From Limnohabitans sp. Rim8 (GTDB lineage: Bacteria > Pseudomonadota > Gammaproteobacteria > Burkholderiales > Burkholderiaceae_C), in the NCBI RefSeq assembly GCF_945901735.1, contig NZ_CAMDLM010000003.1, positions 62,001-126,000 on the forward strand: a stretch of 64,000 bases of DNA. Reading direction: 5' to 3'. Made by a program: the position numbers and the translations under genes. A model generated the notes under the pieces. The model did not search any database and had not been told where the DNA came from. It saw only the letters and a program-made list of their open reading frames with translations. Below, one piece after another: positions 27,455 through 36,585 of the stretch (position 1 is its first letter; the number at the start of each line of letters is the position of its first letter).

Positions 27455-28543
27455 ATGACACGCCCCCCCATCAGCGTCATCACCGCCGCACAAAACGCCT
27501 CACAGCGCCTGGCTGATCGCCACACCCCTTTTGTCATGAACGACTGGTACGTGGCCGCCTTTGGTGAGGAAATCAAAGACCAACTGCTGGCCCGCACGCT
27601 GCTGGGCCGCCGTTTGGTGTTTTACCGCGCCAGCGACTGCCGCGTGGTGGCGCTGGAAGACCGCTGCCCGCACCGCTCCATGCCGCTGTCGGCGGGCACG
27701 CTGGATCAAGACACCATCGTCTGCGGCTACCACGGTCTGCGCTTCAATACCGAGGGCGATTGCATCGAGGTGCCTTCCCAGTCAAGCTGCCCCACCCACA
27801 TGGGCATCCGGGCCTACCGCACCATTCAGCGCGGCGCGGTGGTCTGGATCTGGATGGGTGAGGCTGAGCAGGCTGACTTGTCCAAACTGCCGCCGCAAGA
27901 CTGGATGTCAGACGCCCAGTGGGAGCGCTCGCAGGGCTATTTGAGTCTGCAAGCCAACTACGTGCGCTTGCATGAAAACCTGCTGGATTTGACGCATCTG
28001 AGCTTTTTGCACGCCAAAAGTTTTGGCACGCCCGATTACGCCAAAGCCGCTTTTGAGACCGAAATTGGAGATGGCCAATTTGCCTTGCTGCGCAACGTGG
28101 TGCCGACCACGCTGCCGCCTGTGTGGGGTGTGCCCACCGGCCTGACGGGTCAGGGCCAGGCGGCCCGCATCGTGCGCTCCGAGTTTCGCAGTCTGGGCCT
28201 GCACGAGGTGTCGGTGCTGTTTTACGACTGCCATCTGCCCGAGGCGCAGCGGCCGCAGTTTCGCATCCGCACCGCGCACATGCCCACGCCGGCGACCGCC
28301 ACCAGCACGCACTATTTCATCGTGCACGGGCGAGACTTTGCGCTGAACGATCCAGGCACCACCCGCTTCATGCACGATCAGCTGTTTGTGGCTTTTCAGG
28401 AAGATGTGGACGGCCTGGCGCTGCAAGAGCTTGCCTTGGCCAGCACACCCGCTGAAGACTTGTACGAGTTTTCGGTGGCAGCCGACGCCCCTGCGGTGGC
28501 CATGCGCCGCTACGTGCTGGCGCGCCAGCAAAAAGAAGCCTAG
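27455..28543 (+). CDS. Rieske non-heme iron oxygenase, large subunit (VanA-like)
   Basis: A ring-hydroxylating or O-demethylating oxygenase component of 362 residues. The Rieske [2Fe-2S] motif is CPHR ... CGYHGL (about residues 72-95) and the mononuclear iron site is NLLDLTHLSFLH (about residues 175-187), followed by the VanA-type C-terminal domain (FRIRTAHMPTPATATSTHYF). Such enzymes act on vanillate, phthalate, dicamba or similar aromatics with a separate reductase. No reductase or regulator lies next to it, so the electron donor is encoded elsewhere. The substrate cannot be deduced. Confidence 0.87.
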   Translation: MTRPPISVITAAQNASQRLADRHTPFVMNDWYVAAFGEEIKDQLLARTLLGRRLVFYRASDCRVVALEDRCPHRSMPLSAGTLDQDTIVCGYHGLRFNTEGDCIEVPSQSSCPTHMGIRAYRTIQRGAVVWIWMGEAEQADLSKLPPQDWMSDAQWERSQGYLSLQANYVRLHENLLDLTHLSFLHAKSFGTPDYAKAAFETEIGDGQFALLRNVVPTTLPPVWGVPTGLTGQGQAARIVRSEFRSLGLHEVSVLFYDCHLPEAQRPQFRIRTAHMPTPATATSTHYFIVHGRDFALNDPGTTRFMHDQLFVAFQEDVDGLALQELALASTPAEDLYEFSVAADAPAVAMRRYVLARQQKEA

Positions 28544-28562
28544 GCCTGAACAGACGCCGGTT

Positions 28563-29441
28563 TCAGGCGTGAGCGCTTGAGTTGAGTGCGCCCATGGCCT
28601 CGCCCATCACGATGGGGCGGGTCGGTGTCCAGTCGGGGTTGAACTGAATCACGCCCTGCGGGAACAGCATCACCACCGTGGAGCCAAGCAAAAAGCGACC
28701 CATCTCTTCGCCTTGCGCCAGGGTGATGCTGCCCATCTCGTAGGTCCATTCGCGCACGGTGCCTGGGCGCGGCGGGTTGACCACGCCGTGCCACACAGTG
28801 GCCATGCTGCCCACGATGGTCGCCCCCACCAGCACCACCACAAAGGGGCCGTGCTCGCCCTCAAACACGCACACCACCCGCTCGTTTCGGGCAAACAGCC
28901 CGGGCACGCCGCGTGCGGTGGTGGGGTTGACCGAGAACAAATCGCCCGGCACGTAAACCATGCGCGTCAGACGCCCTGCGCAAGGCATGTGGATGCGGTG
29001 GTAGTCGCGCGGGCTGAGGTAAAGGGTGGCAAATTCGCCGTTCTCAAATTGCGCCGCCAGCGCCGCATCGCCGCCCACCAGGGCGCGGGTGCTGTAGCCG
29101 TGGCCCTTGGCCTGAAACACCTGGTCACCCACCACTGGGCCGCACTGGCTGATGGCCCCGTCGACTGGGGAAACAAATGCCGCCGACGCCAAAGGCCGGG
29201 CATCGCCCCGCAGTGGGCGGGTGAAAAATGCGTTGAAGCTCTTGTAGCTGGCCGTGTCCGGATTGGCAGCCTCCATCATGTTCACGTTGTAGCGCTGCAC
29301 AAACCAGTTGACGATGCCGGTGGTCACGCCGCCCCATTGGCTGCCCGCGACCCAGCCTGCAAAGGCGGTCAGGGCTTGTTTGGGGATCAGGTACTGCGGC
29401 AGGACGGCCAGGCGGTCCGAAAAAGAAGGGGTGCTTGACAT
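28563..29441 (-). CDS. psd: Phosphatidylserine decarboxylase proenzyme
   Basis: A membrane-associated enzyme that converts phosphatidylserine to phosphatidylethanolamine. The 292-residue proenzyme carries the self-cleavage motif LGST (RFLLGSTVVMLFP, about residue 255), whose Ser becomes the pyruvoyl group. Other conserved parts are the FFTRPLRGDARPL region, SPVDGAISQCG, YLSPRDYHRIHMP (catalytic His) and ERVVCVFEGEHG. ATG 29441 (MSSTPSFSDRLAVLPQYLIP) is chosen; ATG 29498 is possible. It is convergent with the Rieske gene (19 bp) and divergent from the ABC exporter genes. Confidence 0.95.
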   Translation of the reverse strand: MSSTPSFSDRLAVLPQYLIPKQALTAFAGWVAGSQWGGVTTGIVNWFVQRYNVNMMEAANPDTASYKSFNAFFTRPLRGDARPLASAAFVSPVDGAISQCGPVVGDQVFQAKGHGYSTRALVGGDAALAAQFENGEFATLYLSPRDYHRIHMPCAGRLTRMVYVPGDLFSVNPTTARGVPGLFARNERVVCVFEGEHGPFVVVLVGATIVGSMATVWHGVVNPPRPGTVREWTYEMGSITLAQGEEMGRFLLGSTVVMLFPQGVIQFNPDWTPTRPIVMGEAMGALNSSAHA

Positions 29442-29535
29442 GAAGGGGTCGCAGGCGCGGTACAAAAAGAAGCTCATGATTTTATCGGTCACCCGCAAAC
29501 CTGCTCAGGCATGCCGCCACGGGCACAATCCCGCC

Positions 29536-30465
29536 ATGAACAACCCCTTGCTTTCGGTCGAACACTTGGTCAAGCGCTACGGCGAAGCCACCGTGGTCAA
29601 TGACCTGTCTTTCCACATCCAGCCCGGCGAATGCCTGGGCGTGATCGGCCCCAACGGCGCGGGCAAAACCACCACGCTGCGCATGTGCTTGGGTTTGTCT
29701 GAGCCGAGCGGCGGTGAGATCCGCTACTTCGATGGTCTGCAAATGCCGGGTGATGCCCTTGCCATCAAAGCCCGCCTGGGCGTTGTGGCGCAATCCGACA
29801 CGCTGGATCCGGACTTCACGTCAGAAGAAAACCTGCTGGTGTTTGGTCGGTACTTCGGCATACCCGACGCCGTGATCCGCGAACGCATTCCGCAACTGCT
29901 GGAGTTTGGTGCGCTCAGCCACAAGGCCAAAGCCAAACCGGGCGAGTTGTCGGGCGGCATGAAACGGCGATTGAGCCTGTCGCGCGCGCTCATCAACCAG
30001 CCGCAACTGCTGATGCTGGACGAGCCCACCACGGGTCTGGACCCGCAGGCGCGCCACCTGATGTGGGAGCGGCTGCAGCTGCTGCTGCAAGAAGGTAAAT
30101 CTATTTTGCTCACCACCCACTTCATGGACGAGGCTGAGCGCCTGTGCTCGCGCCTTTTGGTGCTGGACCAAGGCCGAAAGATCGCCGAGGGCAAGCCGCG
30201 TGACCTGATCGCCGAGCACCTGGAGCCCGAGGTGGTGGAAGTGTTTGGGCAAGGCGCGGTGGCGCTGGGGCAAGAAGCGGGCTTGAAAGCCCTGGCGGGT
30301 CGGGTCGAGGTGAGTGGTGAGACCGTTTTCTTCTACACCCAGGACAGCCGCGCACTCATGCACGCGCTGGAGGCGTGGCCCGCCATGCGCACCTTGCACC
30401 GCCCTTCTAATTTGGAAGACCTGTTTTTGAAGTTGACCGGACGCCAGATTCGGGAAGAAGGCTAA
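29536..30465 (+). CDS. nodI: NodI-like ABC exporter ATP-binding protein
   Basis: A 309-residue ABC ATPase. Walker A is GPNGAGKTT, signature LSGGMKRRLSLSRAL and Walker B LLMLDEPTTGLDP; LTTHFMDEAERLC carries the H-loop. The family (DRA/NodI, ABC-2 exporters) drives the integral membrane partner encoded 3 bp downstream. NodI exports lipo-oligosaccharides in rhizobia, but close homologues are common in non-symbiotic beta-proteobacteria with unknown cargo. ATG 29536 is chosen; the 76 upstream residues are shadow sequence overlapping psd. Confidence 0.9.
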   Translation: MNNPLLSVEHLVKRYGEATVVNDLSFHIQPGECLGVIGPNGAGKTTTLRMCLGLSEPSGGEIRYFDGLQMPGDALAIKARLGVVAQSDTLDPDFTSEENLLVFGRYFGIPDAVIRERIPQLLEFGALSHKAKAKPGELSGGMKRRLSLSRALINQPQLLMLDEPTTGLDPQARHLMWERLQLLLQEGKSILLTTHFMDEAERLCSRLLVLDQGRKIAEGKPRDLIAEHLEPEVVEVFGQGAVALGQEAGLKALAGRVEVSGETVFFYTQDSRALMHALEAWPAMRTLHRPSNLEDLFLKLTGRQIREEG

Positions 30466-30468
30466 ACC

Positions 30469-31275
30469 ATGAGTCAAATCCAAAACAACATCTGGGCCGC
30501 GCCCCGCCTGTCCATGCGCTGGTGGCCTGTGTTCCAGCGCAACTGGCTGGTCTGGAAAAAGCTCGCCATCCCCAGTCTGGTGGGCAACATCGCCGAACCC
30601 CTCATGTGGCTGGTGGCTTTTGGTTACGGCATGGGCGCGCTCATCGGGCAGGTCGAGATGGGCGGCGAAAAAGTGCCCTACATCCTGTTTCTGGCCAGCG
30701 GCAGCATCTGCATGAGCGCCATGAACGCCGCCACGTTTGAGGCCTTGTATTCGGCGTTCTCGCGCATGCACGTACAAAAAACCTGGGACGGCATCATGAA
30801 CGCCCCGGTGCGGTTGGACGACGTGGTGTTGGCTGAAATGCTCTGGGCCGCATTCAAGGCGCTGTTCAGCGTTACGGCCATTCTGTTGGTGATGCTGGTG
30901 CTGGACATCAGCCACAGCTGGAAGCTGCTGGTCGCTTGGCCTGTGCTGCTGGGCGTGGGCATCACCTTCAGCTGCATGGCGCTCATCTTCAACGCGTTGG
31001 CCAAGGGATACGACTTTTTTACCTACTACTTCACCCTGTTCCTCACGCCCATGATGTTCCTCTCGGGCATCTTTTTCCCGCGTGAGCAACTGCCCGCCTT
31101 TGTGCGCGTGATCGCCGACTGGCTGCCGCTGTCGGTGGCGGTGGATTTGGTGCGCCCGATGTTCTTGGACCGCTGGCCCGACGAGCCCGTGCGCCTGGTG
31201 TTGGTGCTGGCGGGATTTGCGGGGGTGTCGTTTTGGATTGCGTTGGCCTTGACGCGCAAGCGTTTTCGCAGTTGA
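30469..31275 (+). CDS. nodJ: NodJ-like ABC-2 exporter permease
   Basis: A 268-residue inner-membrane permease with about six hydrophobic segments, including IAEPLMWLVAFGYGMGALIG, the ABC-2 core (FFTYYFTLFLTPMMFLSGIFFP) and a C-terminal helix before the basic end RKRFRS. The start lies 3 bp after the ATPase stop, so the two form one exporter. There are no nod biosynthesis genes nearby, so the exported molecule is probably not a Nod factor. Confidence 0.9.
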   Translation: MSQIQNNIWAAPRLSMRWWPVFQRNWLVWKKLAIPSLVGNIAEPLMWLVAFGYGMGALIGQVEMGGEKVPYILFLASGSICMSAMNAATFEALYSAFSRMHVQKTWDGIMNAPVRLDDVVLAEMLWAAFKALFSVTAILLVMLVLDISHSWKLLVAWPVLLGVGITFSCMALIFNALAKGYDFFTYYFTLFLTPMMFLSGIFFPREQLPAFVRVIADWLPLSVAVDLVRPMFLDRWPDEPVRLVLVLAGFAGVSFWIALALTRKRFRS

Positions 31276-31471
31276 CGCTTGGCCGGCAGAGATGACAAAA
31301 ACACTGGAAAAATGTGGACCGTGTTGCATGAGCGACAAGGGATCGCTGTTTCCGAAAAGAGCTTCTGAAAAATGGGAATTTAATTTTTTTCAAAAAATGG
31401 GGGAATTTTTTTCAGGTTTGAGTTTTGTTTTTCCGTGAGAAATGCGGGTTATCACCAGTATTTTTGAGTTT

Positions 31472-31499
31472 TTGATGACATAAATTAGCATTTGATAAT
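31472..31499 (+). promoter_or_regulatory. Candidate sigma70 promoter in AT-rich leader of the PQQ-type dehydrogenase
   Basis: TTGATG (31472-31477) is 16 bp from GATAAT (31494-31499), about 70 bp before the dehydrogenase start. The -10 overlaps an inverted repeat (TTTGATAA at 31491-31498, TTATCAAA at 31515-31522) that could bind a regulator. The whole gap 31276-31567 is strikingly AT-rich with T-runs and holds no ORF. Confidence 0.5.
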
Positions 31500-31567
31500 T
31501 CTTTTGTAATAGTTTTATCAAACGACGACAAGCCATCAACTTAACAGATCAACAACGGGAGATGACG

Positions 31568-32845
31568 ATGAAATTGAACCGACTCAGTGCTGCTTTGCTT
31601 GCAGCCGCGCTGGCCACTGGGGTGCATGCCCAGCCTGGCAAAGACAACCTCAACACGATGAAGCAGATGAAGGTCGCCACGACCGATCTGAACATCCCCG
31701 TGGTGCCGCAAACCGGCCGCAATGCCGACGCCATTCGCAACAACCTGAAAAAAATCAAGATGCCCGATGGCTTCAAGATCGAGTTGTTTGCCGTGGTGCC
31801 CGATGCGCGCCACATGGCGATTGCCCCCTCCACCAACATGCTGTTCGTGGGCACACGCAAAACCACCGTCTGGGCGGTGACCGACCGCAACAGCGACGGC
31901 ATTGCCGACGAGGTGAAGTCGTTTGCGCCCTCGCTCAACTTCAAGGTGCCCAATGGCGTGTGCTGGACCAAGGATGGTTTCCTGGTCGTGGCCGAGCACA
32001 ACCGCGTGCTGAACTTCCCAGCCGCTGAATTCTTCTATGAAGGCCCAGATGTCGCGGTGATCGAGGTGGTGCCCCAAGGCAAACTGATCCCGACCGAGCA
32101 CGAGTCGTACAACCACGGTGCGCGCACTTGCCGCGTAGGTCCTGACGGCAAGCTTTACGTCACGCTGGGCCAACCTTTCAACGTGCAGCCGCGTGACAAG
32201 GTCGATGAATTCAACCGCCTGGGCATTGGTGGCATCGTGCGCATGGACCCCTTTGACGGCAGTGGCCGCGAGGTCTACAGCATCGGCATGCGCAACTCGG
32301 TGGGCCAAGACTTCAACCCCAAAGACGGCAGCCTGTGGTGGACCGACAACCAAACCGACGGTTTGGGCAATGAAGTGCCGCCGGGTGAGTTGAACCGCTC
32401 TACCAAAAAGGGCGAGCACTTTGGCTACCCCTACTGGAACGGCAAATTCAAAGTGGCTGGCACATCGGCCGCGCCAGATTTGAAGGACATGAAAGAGCCC
32501 GCCAACGCGGTGTTCCCTCAGGTGGAGTTTCCGGCCCACCAGGCACAGTTGGGCATGACTTTCTACACCGGCAACAAGTTCCCCGCCAAATACCGTGGTG
32601 GCATCTTTGTGGCCTCACATGGTTCGTGGAACCGCAGCCCTGCCAGCGGCGCGCTCATCAACTTCGTTTCGCTCAAAGCCGATGGCACGGCCGACAAGTC
32701 CGAGGTGTTTGCCGAAGGCTGGTTGAGCCCTGAAACCGGTACTTACATCGGTCGCCCGGTGGATGTGGCGGTCATGAAAGACGGCTCCATGCTGATCTCG
32801 GACGACTTTGTGGGTGCGATTTACCGCGTGACTTACGGCAACTGA
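31568..32845 (+). CDS. PQQ-dependent sugar/sorbosone dehydrogenase-like periplasmic protein
   Basis: A secreted six-bladed beta-propeller of 425 residues, related to soluble glucose/sorbosone dehydrogenases that use PQQ. The signal peptide is MKLNRLSAALLAAALATGVHA. Blade motifs include IKMPDGFKIELFA, MLFVGTRK, NGVCWTKDGFLVVAEHN, NHGARTCRVGPDGKLYVT and GMRNSVGQDFNPKDGSLWWTDN. GGGAG lies 6 nt before ATG 31568 and is too close to ATG 31562. Export and the adjacent cytochrome c gene suggest that electrons pass to the respiratory chain. The sugar or aldehyde substrate is unknown, and PQQ use is inferred from the family. Confidence 0.82.
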   Translation: MKLNRLSAALLAAALATGVHAQPGKDNLNTMKQMKVATTDLNIPVVPQTGRNADAIRNNLKKIKMPDGFKIELFAVVPDARHMAIAPSTNMLFVGTRKTTVWAVTDRNSDGIADEVKSFAPSLNFKVPNGVCWTKDGFLVVAEHNRVLNFPAAEFFYEGPDVAVIEVVPQGKLIPTEHESYNHGARTCRVGPDGKLYVTLGQPFNVQPRDKVDEFNRLGIGGIVRMDPFDGSGREVYSIGMRNSVGQDFNPKDGSLWWTDNQTDGLGNEVPPGELNRSTKKGEHFGYPYWNGKFKVAGTSAAPDLKDMKEPANAVFPQVEFPAHQAQLGMTFYTGNKFPAKYRGGIFVASHGSWNRSPASGALINFVSLKADGTADKSEVFAEGWLSPETGTYIGRPVDVAVMKDGSMLISDDFVGAIYRVTYGN

Positions 32846-32860
32846 TGCCTTGATCGATGA

Positions 32861-32891
32861 AGGCACCCGCGCTTTGCGGATGCCTTTTTTT
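32861..32891 (+). terminator. Terminator between dehydrogenase and cytochrome c genes
   Basis: A 10-bp stem with one mismatch (AGGCA-CCGC / GCGG-TGCCT, loop GCTTT) is followed by T7. It lies 16 bp after the dehydrogenase stop and 21 bp before the cytochrome start, so it may act as an attenuator that lowers cytochrome expression relative to the dehydrogenase. Confidence 0.8.
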
Positions 32892-32911
32892 CAAGGATGA
32901 AAAGGTTGAAC

Positions 32912-33256
32912 ATGTTTTCAGCAAGCGCAAAAAGTTTTCAAGCCATCAGTTTGGTTTTGGCCATGAGCGCGGGGCTGGCTTGTCAGGCCCAAGCGGCAGA
33001 CGCCAAAGCCGGTCAGATCAAGGCCGGCATGTGCGTGACCTGCCATGGTGCTTTGGGTTTGTCCACCATGCCCAATGCGCCCCACCTGGCCGGTCAACCG
33101 GCCATTTACATTGAAGAGCAACTCAAGCAATACCGCAGCGGCAAACGGGCCAATGAGGTCATGGCGGTGATGGCCAAGCCCTTGACCGACAAGGAAATAG
33201 AAAATCTGGCCGCTTGGTACGCATCCATCCCCATTGAAGTGGGCCCACCTCGCTAA
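32912..33256 (+). CDS. Class I cytochrome c
   Basis: A periplasmic monoheme cytochrome of 114 residues. The signal peptide ends near CQAQA. The heme motif is CVTCH (about residue 43) and the distal Met is within VMAVMAKPLTD (about residue 90), followed by the C-terminal helix IENLAAWYASI. ATG 32912 has AAGG about 7 nt upstream; the ORF track's 32897 does not. The position directly after the PQQ-type dehydrogenase suggests that it accepts its electrons. Confidence 0.88.
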   Translation: MFSASAKSFQAISLVLAMSAGLACQAQAADAKAGQIKAGMCVTCHGALGLSTMPNAPHLAGQPAIYIEEQLKQYRSGKRANEVMAVMAKPLTDKEIENLAAWYASIPIEVGPPR

Positions 33257-33422
33257 TGGCATCCAAGCGCAAATTCTCAAGCCAGCTTAGTGGAAAACGC
33301 TGTCTTTTTGGCGTCGATACAGCTCCAAGTTTCGCAGGAAAAAAATCAAAAAAGGGTGTGAGCGGGCCCAAGCCCTTGAGCCATCCGCCCTTGTTCCATG
33401 CCCGATACAACCGCCCACGATC

Positions 33423-35663
33423 ATGAACGCTGCTCCCATGACCCTTTCTCCCCCATCCAGCCAGAACCGCACCCGTCCCGTACGGCTTGCGCCTGTGGCC
33501 TGGGCCATTGTCCTGTTGTCTGCCGCTGGCGCGCAAGCGCAAGCGCAGGCGCAGGCGGTGCCTCAGCCAGCGGCCGTGGCCGATGCCGATGCCGGGGCCT
33601 TGTCGCCGGTGGTCGTCTCTGCTGAACGCACAGGGGGTGGCGTCTGGCGCGGTGCGGCGTCGGTCGATGTGGTTGACGGCGAGGAACTGCGCGAGGGCCA
33701 GGCCCAAGTCAACCTGTCCGAAAGCTTGGGTCGTGTGCCTGGCTTGGTGATTCGCAACCGGCAAAACTACGCCCAGGACTTGCAAATTTCGGTGCGAGGT
33801 TATGGGGCGCGTGCCACCTTTGGCGTGCGCGGTGTGCGTTTGTTTGTCGACGGCATCCCGGCCAGCGCCCCCGATGGCTCGGGGCAGGTGGCCAATTTCC
33901 CTTTGGGCGGTGCCGACCGCATTGAAGTGGTGCGCGGCCCGATGGCGGCGCTGTATGGTTCTTCGTCGGGGGGCGCGTTGCTGCTGTACACCGAAGAGGG
34001 GCAGCACCCGGCCCAATGGCGTACCGGGATGGTCGCGGGGTCCGATGGTTTGTGGCGGCTGTCAACGCAGGCGACGGGCAAAACAGGCGCCCCCAAAGAG
34101 CCAGGTTGGTCTTATGCGCTGGATGTGAGCCGGTTTGAAACCGACGGCACGCGGCCGCAGTCGGCGGCCGACCGGACCAATGCCAACCTGAAGCTCTCGC
34201 GCCCGCACGAGGGTGGGCGCACGGTGTTGGTGTTCAACCAGCACAGCAGTTTTGCGTTGGACCCACAGGGTTTGGAGCGCAAGGATCTGGACAGCGGCGT
34301 GTTCAAAACAGACCCCGGCGCCATCAACTTCAACACCCGTAAATCGGTGGCCCAAACCCAATTGGGCTTGGCTTTTGAGCAGGCCCTGGGGGGCGGGCAC
34401 AAGTTGGAATTGATGGGTTACGGCGGGCAGCGGCAATTGATGCAGTACCAGTCAATCCCACTCACTTCTCAAGCCGGTGCAAACAACGTGGGCAGCTCCG
34501 GTGGTGTGATCGATCTGGACCGTGATTACTGGGGCTGGAATGCCCGCTGGCGAAATGCGCGTGACTGGCAAGGCGGGCGCTTGTCGCTCAGTGCCGGTTT
34601 GGCATCTGACCACCAAAGCGATGTGCGCAAAGGTTTTGAAAATTTCACGGGTACTTCTGCCAATCCGACAGCTATTGGCGTGCAGGGCAAGCTGCGTCGC
34701 GACGAGGTCAACCGCGCCCAAACGATGGACCCGTATGTGCAAGCCGAATGGCGTACGCAAGACCTGACGCTCATGGTCGGGGTGCGCCAGACGCAAACTG
34801 AATACGAGTCCTCGGACCGATTCCTCGGCAACGGTGACGACAGTGATCGCAAGACCTTCCAGGCCACCTTGCCGGTGGTGGGCGTGCGCTGGCAGTGGAG
34901 CCCAGCTTTGCAGGCCTTTGCCAGTGTGGGCAAAGGCTACGAAATCCCGACCCTCAACGAGGTGGCTTACCGCACCGACAAGGTCTCCGGCTTCAACACC
35001 CAGCTCAATGCCGCCCGCAGCACCAGCGCCGAATTTGGCTTGCGGGGTCGTGCCGAGCGCTTGGGCTGGACCGCCACAGTCTTTGACATCCGTACAGACG
35101 ATGAGATCGTGGTGCAAAACAACTCGGGTGGCCGTGCCACCTTCCAAAATGCCGGACGCACTCAGCGCCAAGGCTTGGAGCTGTCGGGTGACTGGCGCCA
35201 TGGCCCTGTGAGTTTGGTTTCTGCGCTGACTTGGATGCAGGCCGAATACCGCGATGCATTTCTGACCTGCGCTCGCGTAGGTTGTCCAGTCGCTTTTCCA
35301 AGGGTGCCGGTGTCCGCAGGCAACCGCCTCCCCGGCTTGCCCATTCAGCAAGTGTTTGTGCAAGCCGCTTGGGACACGGGCTGGCTGGGCAGCCGCGTGG
35401 TTTTTGAGACACGCCATGCGGGCCGGGTGATGGTCAATGACCTAAACAGCGATTCGGCGGCAGGTCACACCTTGTTCAACTTGGGCGTGCACTTCAAGCA
35501 AGATCGGGGGGATTGGACGCTGCGCGAGTTCATTCGGGTGGACAACCTGACCGACCGCCGCCATGTGGGCTCGGTCATCGTCAACGATGGCAATTTCCGC
35601 TTCTTTGAACCCGGCCCGGGCCGCAAACTCTTGCTGGGGCTGGAGGCGCAGCGCAGGTTCTGA
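33423..35663 (+). CDS. TonB-dependent outer-membrane receptor
   Basis: A 746-residue outer-membrane receptor. A signal region with an Ala/Gln-rich end (AQAQAQAQA) is followed by a possible TonB-box-like stretch (LSPVVVSAERT, about residues 60-70). The plug domain (about 75-190) includes LSESLGRVPGLVIRNRQ, ISVRGYGARATFGVRG, VDGIPASAPDGSG and RIEVVRGPMAALYGSSSGG. A 22-strand-type barrel ends in Phe (EAQRRF). It is nearest to FecA/COG4772-type iron-complex receptors, but the ligand is not determinable. TonB/ExbBD are encoded at 55-57.5 kb in this window. No Fur-like box was identified in the 166 bp upstream. Confidence 0.9.
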   Translation: MNAAPMTLSPPSSQNRTRPVRLAPVAWAIVLLSAAGAQAQAQAQAVPQPAAVADADAGALSPVVVSAERTGGGVWRGAASVDVVDGEELREGQAQVNLSESLGRVPGLVIRNRQNYAQDLQISVRGYGARATFGVRGVRLFVDGIPASAPDGSGQVANFPLGGADRIEVVRGPMAALYGSSSGGALLLYTEEGQHPAQWRTGMVAGSDGLWRLSTQATGKTGAPKEPGWSYALDVSRFETDGTRPQSAADRTNANLKLSRPHEGGRTVLVFNQHSSFALDPQGLERKDLDSGVFKTDPGAINFNTRKSVAQTQLGLAFEQALGGGHKLELMGYGGQRQLMQYQSIPLTSQAGANNVGSSGGVIDLDRDYWGWNARWRNARDWQGGRLSLSAGLASDHQSDVRKGFENFTGTSANPTAIGVQGKLRRDEVNRAQTMDPYVQAEWRTQDLTLMVGVRQTQTEYESSDRFLGNGDDSDRKTFQATLPVVGVRWQWSPALQAFASVGKGYEIPTLNEVAYRTDKVSGFNTQLNAARSTSAEFGLRGRAERLGWTATVFDIRTDDEIVVQNNSGGRATFQNAGRTQRQGLELSGDWRHGPVSLVSALTWMQAEYRDAFLTCARVGCPVAFPRVPVSAGNRLPGLPIQQVFVQAAWDTGWLGSRVVFETRHAGRVMVNDLNSDSAAGHTLFNLGVHFKQDRGDWTLREFIRVDNLTDRRHVGSVIVNDGNFRFFEPGPGRKLLLGLEAQRRF

Positions 35664-35736
35664 GTCTGTGGTCAGGGCTGGGCCCGTTAAGATCCTCGCT
35701 TTGAGTTTCCCCACCCATTTCGAAGGATTGAAGAAC

Positions 35737-36585
35737 ATGAGCATCCAGACCGTAGGCATCATTGGCGCAGGCACCATGGGCCATGGCATCGCACAGGCCT
35801 GTGCGGTGACGGGCATTCAGGTGGTGATGGTCGATATCTCGGACGCGGCCGTGGCCAAGGGCCTGGCCAGCGTGGCCAAGAGCCTGGACCGATTGGTCAG
35901 CAAAGAAAAAATCAGCGAAGCCGACAAGGCCGCTGCGCTGGCCCGCATTCAGGGCTCCAGCAATTACGATGACCTGAAAAGTGCCCAACTGGTCATCGAA
36001 GCGGCCACCGAGAACCACGAGCTCAAGGTCAAGATCTTGAAGCAGCTCGACGGCCTGTTGGCCCCCAGCGTGATCATCGCGTCCAACACCTCGTCGATCT
36101 CGATCACCCAGTTGGCCGCCGCCACGCAGCGTGCGGACCGCTTCATCGGCATGCATTTTTTCAACCCCGTGCCCATGATGGCGCTGGTCGAAATCATCCG
36201 TGGTCTGCAGACCAGCGACGCCACCCACGACGCCGTGCACGACATGGCGCTGGCCTTGGGCAAGACGCCCATCACGGTGAAGAACGCCCCTGGCTTTGTG
36301 GTCAACCGTATTTTGGTGCCCATGATCAACGAGGCCTTCTTTGTGCTGGGCGAGGGCCTGGCAGAAGCCGAAGCCATCGACGCGGGCATGAAGCTCGGCT
36401 GCAACCAGCCGATTGGCCCGCTGGCGCTGGCCGACATGATCGGCCTGGATGTGTGCTTGGCGGTGATGGAGGTCTACCTCAAGGAATTCGGCGACAGCAA
36501 ATACCGCCCCAGCCCGCTGCTGAAAGAAATGGTGGCTGCGGGTCGTTTGGGCCGCAAGACCGGGCAGGGCGTTTACACCTACTGA
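35737..36585 (+). CDS. hbd: 3-hydroxybutyryl-CoA dehydrogenase
   Basis: An NAD(P)-dependent cytosolic enzyme that interconverts 3-hydroxyacyl-CoA and 3-oxoacyl-CoA. The 282 residues match the single-domain family. A Rossmann GXGXXG (IIGAGTMGHGIA) lies at the N-terminus, with the NTSSISITQLAAAT region, catalytic His in GMHFFNPVPMMALVE (about residue 138) and C-terminal dimerisation domain (GFVVNRILVPMINEA, GRKTGQGVYTY). GAAGGA precedes ATG 35737. It could serve beta-oxidation, aromatic degradation or polyhydroxybutyrate turnover. Confidence 0.93.
   Translation: MSIQTVGIIGAGTMGHGIAQACAVTGIQVVMVDISDAAVAKGLASVAKSLDRLVSKEKISEADKAAALARIQGSSNYDDLKSAQLVIEAATENHELKVKILKQLDGLLAPSVIIASNTSSISITQLAAATQRADRFIGMHFFNPVPMMALVEIIRGLQTSDATHDAVHDMALALGKTPITVKNAPGFVVNRILVPMINEAFFVLGEGLAEAEAIDAGMKLGCNQPIGPLALADMIGLDVCLAVMEVYLKEFGDSKYRPSPLLKEMVAAGRLGRKTGQGVYTY

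Noticed and set aside
29536-31275. NodIJ genes as evidence of a symbiotic nodulation island
   Set aside because: No nodABC, insertion sequences or composition shift nearby; NodIJ-type exporters are widespread in non-symbiotic beta-proteobacteria.
29821-31338. 505-codon minus-strand ORF opposite the NodIJ-type genes
   Set aside because: Shadow frame; both plus-strand genes have full ABC motifs and coupled starts.
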